In this document: piece after piece, positions 5,318 through 7,726 of the stretch
Layout of the letters: each line of letters starts with the position of its first letter
How positions within the stretch are numbered: position 1 is the stretch's first letter
Source of the DNA: Candidatus Iainarchaeum sp.
GTDB taxonomy: Archaea > Iainarchaeota > Iainarchaeia > Iainarchaeales > Iainarchaeaceae
Direction of reading: 5' to 3'
NCBI GenBank assembly: GCA_013331625.1
Contig: DUGC01000037.1
Span: 1-7,726 of the forward strand
Length of the DNA stretch: 7,726 nucleotides
Position numbers and translations under genes: made by a program
The notes under the pieces: generated by a model
Seen by the model: the letters and a program-made list of their open reading frames with translations, nothing else
Told to the model about the DNA's origin: nothing
Databases searched by the model: none

Positions 5318-5821
5318 TCAGGCTGTGCCGGTGAACCTTGCCTGTAAAATCATCCCGCTCACTGCTAGGATTAGCACATGCACTGCAAGTGTGTGCACTG
5401 AAGGGTAGGCGGCGAAATCCTGGGCCCTTGGAATCATCCTGACTGCAGCGTCCTCAAGCAACCCTTCCCTTCGCAGCTTTGTAACAGCATTCCCTGCGGC
5501 CCGAAGTAAAGGCAGCAGCACTACAATGCTGAACAAACCCGCAACCAAATCAGGCTGCATCTTCCTGTACAATGCAATTGCCACAGCTAAAATCCCCGCA
5601 ACCACTATAATGGCAGTAAAAAACTGGCCCGCAAAAACCCCCACCCATTTTCCGCTAAAAGCTGCGGTTGTGTAAAACGTTGCCGTTGCAATAAATTCAG
5701 TGTATAATGCAATGCAGGCGTTTATGGAAAATGCAACAATTCCCTTGGGCGAAACCGACTCACACGCCCTGCGCTTTACGAACGACACAACCTCTTGCTT
5801 TTTAGCCGTGTATTTTCCCAT
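5318..5821 (-). CDS. Four-helix integral membrane protein of unknown function
   Basis: This 167-residue protein shows four hydrophobic segments of membrane-spanning length, at about 27-49, 57-84, 91-109 and 141-163. The N-terminus is rich in Lys and Arg (MGKYTAKKQEVVSFVKRR), which by the positive-inside rule puts it in the cytoplasm. A hydrophilic loop at about 110-138 carries the charged stretch KLRREGLLEDAAVRMIPRAQDF and then a YPSVHTLAVHV motif at the start of the last helix, with two histidines. I recognise no family. The PSVH segment is faintly like the PSxH motif of PAP2-type phosphatases, but the other PAP2 motifs are absent, so I do not assign it. A TATA-like element about 32 bp before the ATG gives a leader of about 6 nt. 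The gene stands alone between the tRNA gene and a T-tract terminator. The length, start signals and coherent helices make it likely to be real. Confidence 0.7.
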   Translation of the reverse strand: MGKYTAKKQEVVSFVKRRACESVSPKGIVAFSINACIALYTEFIATATFYTTAAFSGKWVGVFAGQFFTAIIVVAGILAVAIALYRKMQPDLVAGLFSIVVLLPLLRAAGNAVTKLRREGLLEDAAVRMIPRAQDFAAYPSVHTLAVHVLILAVSGMILQARFTGTA

Positions 5822-5850
5822 AGAAACCGACAGACTTTGCCTGCCAAGGA

Positions 5851-5857
5851 TTTAAAA
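5851..5857 (-). promoter_or_regulatory. Probable TATA box of the membrane protein gene
   Basis: The minus strand reads TTTTAAA, centred about 33 bp before the ATG at 5821. A start about 26 bp downstream would fall near 5828, giving a leader of about 6 nt, in line with the other single genes in this window. Confidence 0.5.
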
Positions 5858-5935
5858 CACTGACCCCGGGGTGGCCGCTTCGTCACTGCAAAACGGGAAT
5901 TCCCTTCAGATTTGAAAATCGGGCTATGGATCCAA

Positions 5936-6027
5936 CGCCGCTGCCGGGAATCGGACCCGGCCCTCGACCGAGCTGCACAGTGAAACTGCATGACAGGGTC
6001 GCGTACTAACCAATATACTACAGCGGC
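5936..6027 (-). tRNA. tRNA-Asp (GTC) with a 20-nt intron at 37/38
   Basis: The acceptor stem is GCCGCTG (from 6027) pairing with CAGCGGC, followed by discriminator G at 5936. The D-stem is GTAT/GTAC with the loop ATTGGTTA. The anticodon stem is CGACC/GGTCG and the loop reads CTGTCA then C, giving anticodon GTC for aspartate. The T-stem is CCGGG/CCCGG. Exons are 6027-5991 (37 nt) and 5970-5936 (35 nt), and the spliced tRNA is 72 nt. CCA is not encoded and must be added afterwards. The T-loop is TCCGATT, with C where the near-universal U55 is expected, and position 15 is T opposite G48; both are odd. The tRNA lies downstream of the methyltransferase operon but has its own TATA-like element. Confidence 0.93.
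5971..5990 (-). other. Archaeal tRNA intron with bulge-helix-bulge splice motif
   Basis: These 20 nt interrupt the tRNA-Asp anticodon loop after position 37. The precursor folds into a complete bulge-helix-bulge. The anticodon stem CGACC/GGTCG is followed by the 3-nt bulge CTC on the 3' side. The central 4-bp helix is CTGT (tRNA 32-35) with GCAG near the intron 3' end. The 3-nt bulge CAT is on the 5' side, and a closing helix GCAG/CTGT caps a five-base loop, TTTCA. Cleavage between the second and third base of each bulge removes exactly this segment. It would be cut by the archaeal tRNA splicing endonuclease. Confidence 0.9.
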
Positions 6028-6054
6028 AATCCTACACAATACGCTCTGCAAAGG

Positions 6055-6061
6055 TTTAAAT
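6055..6061 (-). promoter_or_regulatory. Probable TATA box of the tRNA-Asp gene
   Basis: The minus strand reads ATTTAAA, centred about 31 bp before the first tRNA base. A start about 26 bp downstream would fall near 6032, giving a 5' leader of about 5 nt for RNase P to remove. Confidence 0.5.
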
Positions 6062-6106
6062 GCATTGTTCTGAACTGAAGCAAATCGGGAAATCATTCCC
6101 CCCCAT

Positions 6107-7063
6107 TTATGTAGATATTTTCCTTATTTTTGCCACAAAGAACTGCTGCGTGTCATTGTCCTGCGGGTAAATCCTTGCCGTCTTTGCAAGTGATGCATCA
6201 TACCGTGCCCCATTGTATTCCCGCATCCCGCCCCTCATTTTGAACCCTTTTATTTTGATCGCCTCAATTCGCGCCTTTGCGCCATCAAGAAGGTGCTGCA
6301 CCACTTCCTCATCCTCTTCGGGGGCAAATGAGCACGTGCTGTAAACCATCACTCCATCCGGCTTTAGCAACTCAAGGCATTTGTCCGCAAGCTTTTTTTG
6401 CAAGCTTGCCTTCTTTTGCACGAGCTCCATGCTCCAGTTCCTGAGCGCATCAGGATCCTTCCTCACAAGCCCTTCAGAGCTGCACGGGGCATCGAGCAAA
6501 ATCCTGTCAACAACACCTTTGCGCTTTGCATCCAGAATATCCATTCTCTTTGCAATGGCCCCCATCCCAAATTTCCTGATGTTAAAGCGCAGGCTCCTGA
6601 AACGCTCTACATTCTTGTCTGCTGCAACGACCTTTCCCGCCCCGTTGAGCAGGCATGCGACCTGCAAAGTCTTGTTCCCCGGGGCAGCGCACGCATCAAG
6701 CGCCACATCGCCTTTGTGCAAATCCAGTGCCAGCGCAGGGATCATCGAAGCCTTCTCCTGCAGGTTGAAAAGCCCCGCATTAAATTCATCGCTTCCCCCC
6801 GGCCTCTCAACCCCTTCAAGGGCAAATGCATTCTCATGGAACGGCAGCTGCACAAGATTCCAGCCCTTTTTCCCGAGGTCTTTTGCGAGCAATTGCGGCC
6901 TTATTTTGAGGGAATTCACCCAGATGCTCTTTGGTATTTTGCGGTTGCAACATTCAAAGAAGGCGCCGGCCTCCTGTCCAAGAATTTGCGTGTATTTGTC
7001 CGTGAACTCCTGTGGAATGAATGGCTTTTTTCCATTTCCTGCCTTTCCTTGAGTTTCCTGCAT
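6107..7063 (-). CDS. NSUN/RsmB-family RNA m5C methyltransferase
   Basis: This 318-residue cytoplasmic enzyme belongs to the NOL1/NOP2/Sun family, which transfers a methyl group from S-adenosylmethionine to C5 of cytosine in tRNA or rRNA. The SAM-binding motif I is DACAAPGNKT (123-132); the common form ends GGKT, so N130 replaces a glycine. Motif IV is LLDAPCSSEG with C194, and motif VI is YSTCSFAPEEDE with the catalytic nucleophile C244. Both family cysteines are therefore present. The N-terminal 100 residues match the usual RNA-binding lead-in (SIWVNSLKI, FNAGLFNLQEKASMIPAL), and there is no PUA domain. The length and lack of added domains fit archaeal tRNA m5C methyltransferases of the Trm4 type, but an rRNA target is possible. 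It is the downstream gene of a pair, starting 15 nt after the upstream methyltransferase stop, with a good Shine-Dalgarno sequence. Confidence 0.92.
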   Translation of the reverse strand: MQETQGKAGNGKKPFIPQEFTDKYTQILGQEAGAFFECCNRKIPKSIWVNSLKIRPQLLAKDLGKKGWNLVQLPFHENAFALEGVERPGGSDEFNAGLFNLQEKASMIPALALDLHKGDVALDACAAPGNKTLQVACLLNGAGKVVAADKNVERFRSLRFNIRKFGMGAIAKRMDILDAKRKGVVDRILLDAPCSSEGLVRKDPDALRNWSMELVQKKASLQKKLADKCLELLKPDGVMVYSTCSFAPEEDEEVVQHLLDGAKARIEAIKIKGFKMRGGMREYNGARYDASLAKTARIYPQDNDTQQFFVAKIRKIST

Positions 7064-7068
7064 AATTT

Positions 7069-7074
7069 CCCCTC
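7069..7074 (-). promoter_or_regulatory. Shine-Dalgarno site of the m5C methyltransferase
   Basis: The minus strand reads GAGGGG five bases before the ATG at 7063. This is the clearest ribosome-binding site in the window. It belongs to an internal operon gene, while genes that begin a transcript here appear leaderless. Confidence 0.7.
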
Positions 7075-7078
7075 ACGA

Positions 7079-7726
7079 TTAACTCTTTTCTTTGCGCCTA
7101 TCCAGAACGCACAGCATCTCAACATGGTTTGTCTGCGGGAACTGGTCAAATGCGCGCAAAAGCGTAATTTCATACTCTCCAAAATGCGCAAGGTCATCTG
7201 CAAGCGTTTTTGGGTTGCATGACACATAGATTATGCGCTCTGGCGCGATCTGGGCAAGCCTCCTTGCAGCCCTCTGTTGCATCCCGCAGCGCGGAGGGTC
7301 CAAAACCGCAAGGCCAAACCCTTCTATTCCTCCAAGTGCCTCTGCCACATCCGAGGCCATGAACGCGGCATTTGTGCACCCATTCAGCTGCGCATTCATA
7401 AATGCGCTTTCAATGCTCTCAGGGTTCGACTCTACCCCCAGAACGGAAGCGCATTTATCGCTAATGCAGATGCTGATTGTCCCCACTCCGCAGTAGAGGT
7501 CAAGCGCCCTTGATCCATGCGGCACATATTCCCCCAAAATTGAAAATATCCTCTGCGCGCTTGCAGCGTTCGTCTGGAAAAAAGTTCCCGGGGCAATTAA
7601 AAATTTTTTGCCAAGGAAATTTTCAGTAATGAATTCCGTTCCGGCCCGTTCAATCACTTTGCCGTGCGCGGTATCGCTCCATGTCCCATTGAGCAGAATA
7701 TTTGCGCTTCCAACCCCCCCGCCTGT
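7079..7726 (-). CDS. RlmD/TrmA-family RNA m5U methyltransferase, C-terminal part (cut by window edge)
   Basis: This is the C-terminal 215 residues of a SAM-dependent RNA (uracil-5)-methyltransferase. The frame stays open to the window edge, so the N-terminal part (usually a TRAM domain and, in RlmD-like members, an iron-sulfur cluster site) lies outside. Visible motifs in order are FFQTN (49-53), the SAM-binding LDLYCGVGT (75-83), LDPPRCG (142-148), the catalytic YVSCNPKT with nucleophile C170, and HVE (E203), the conserved base near the end. A GTG at 7657 could be taken as a start, but the 23 codons before it continue the family sequence (ILLNGTWSD), so the gene is a 5' partial. Archaeal members of this RumA-like group are known that methylate U54 of tRNA; the bacterial ones act on 23S rRNA. 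The adjacent m5C methyltransferase follows 15 nt downstream in the same operon. Confidence 0.93.
   Translation of the reverse strand, partial: TGGGVGSANILLNGTWSDTAHGKVIERAGTEFITENFLGKKFLIAPGTFFQTNAASAQRIFSILGEYVPHGSRALDLYCGVGTISICISDKCASVLGVESNPESIESAFMNAQLNGCTNAAFMASDVAEALGGIEGFGLAVLDPPRCGMQQRAARRLAQIAPERIIYVSCNPKTLADDLAHFGEYEITLLRAFDQFPQTNHVEMLCVLDRRKEKS

Noticed and set aside
5318..5821. PAP2-type phosphatase assignment from the PSVH segment
   Set aside because: The other two PAP2 signature motifs are missing, and the single short match is not enough.
5895..5904. GGGAATTCCC palindrome downstream of the tRNA as an operator or terminator
   Set aside because: It is a short isolated palindrome with no T tract and no nearby regulator; it can occur by chance.
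6087..6100. GGGAA-ATCA-TTCCC hairpin after the m5C methyltransferase as a terminator
   Set aside because: The stem is only 5 bp and is followed by no T run on the minus strand, so it is too weak to annotate.
6398..7222. 274-codon + strand frame opposite the methyltransferases
   Set aside because: It spans the ends of two well-supported minus-strand genes with intact catalytic motifs; it is a shadow frame.

Overview
The window looks like archaeal chromosomal DNA. Several independent signs agree. The tRNA-Asp gene carries a 20-nt intron after position 37 that folds into a textbook bulge-helix-bulge. One secreted protein has a class III (archaeal pilin-type) signal peptide. There is a single-domain KaiC-like ATPase, and archaeal-type TATA elements lie about 26 bp upstream of start codons, giving leaderless or nearly leaderless mRNAs. 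The pilin type and compact layout would suit a DPANN lineage such as Diapherotrites or Micrarchaeota, but that placement is a guess. I see no insertion sequence, CRISPR array, integrase or phage gene.

Layout from left to right. A perfect 25-bp tandem duplication (1-50) sits at the left edge, followed by a T-rich non-coding leader. A + strand HAD phosphatase (189-1073) has an unusual basic N-terminal extension. Converging on it, with a 6-bp overlap of the ends, is a minus-strand two-domain protein (1068-2069): an N-terminal P-loop kinase-like domain fused to a C-terminal dCMP deaminase. A minus-strand two-gene operon follows, a KaiC-like ATPase (3316-4041) and a tandem V4R-domain protein (2163-3311) only 4 nt apart. 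A 390-bp divergent spacer separates it from a + strand pilin-like secreted protein (4432-5028) whose exported part resembles a carbohydrate-binding beta-sandwich module. A four-helix membrane protein of unknown function (5318-5821), the tRNA-Asp gene (5936-6027) and two RNA methyltransferases (6107-7063 and 7079-7726, the latter cut by the window edge) all lie on the minus strand.

How the genes may work together. The KaiC/V4R pair is the most system-like element: an ATPase switch next to a probable small-molecule-binding sensor, read from one leaderless promoter. The NSUN-type m5C and RlmD/TrmA-type m5U methyltransferases form an operon beside a tRNA gene and probably modify tRNA or rRNA. The kinase/deaminase fusion belongs to pyrimidine deoxynucleotide metabolism and shares its domain order with eukaryotic Dcd1-type and bacterial DcdV-type proteins, the latter being anti-phage factors. 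The pilin-like protein would act at the cell surface. Function calls rest on motifs read by eye; no database search was possible.
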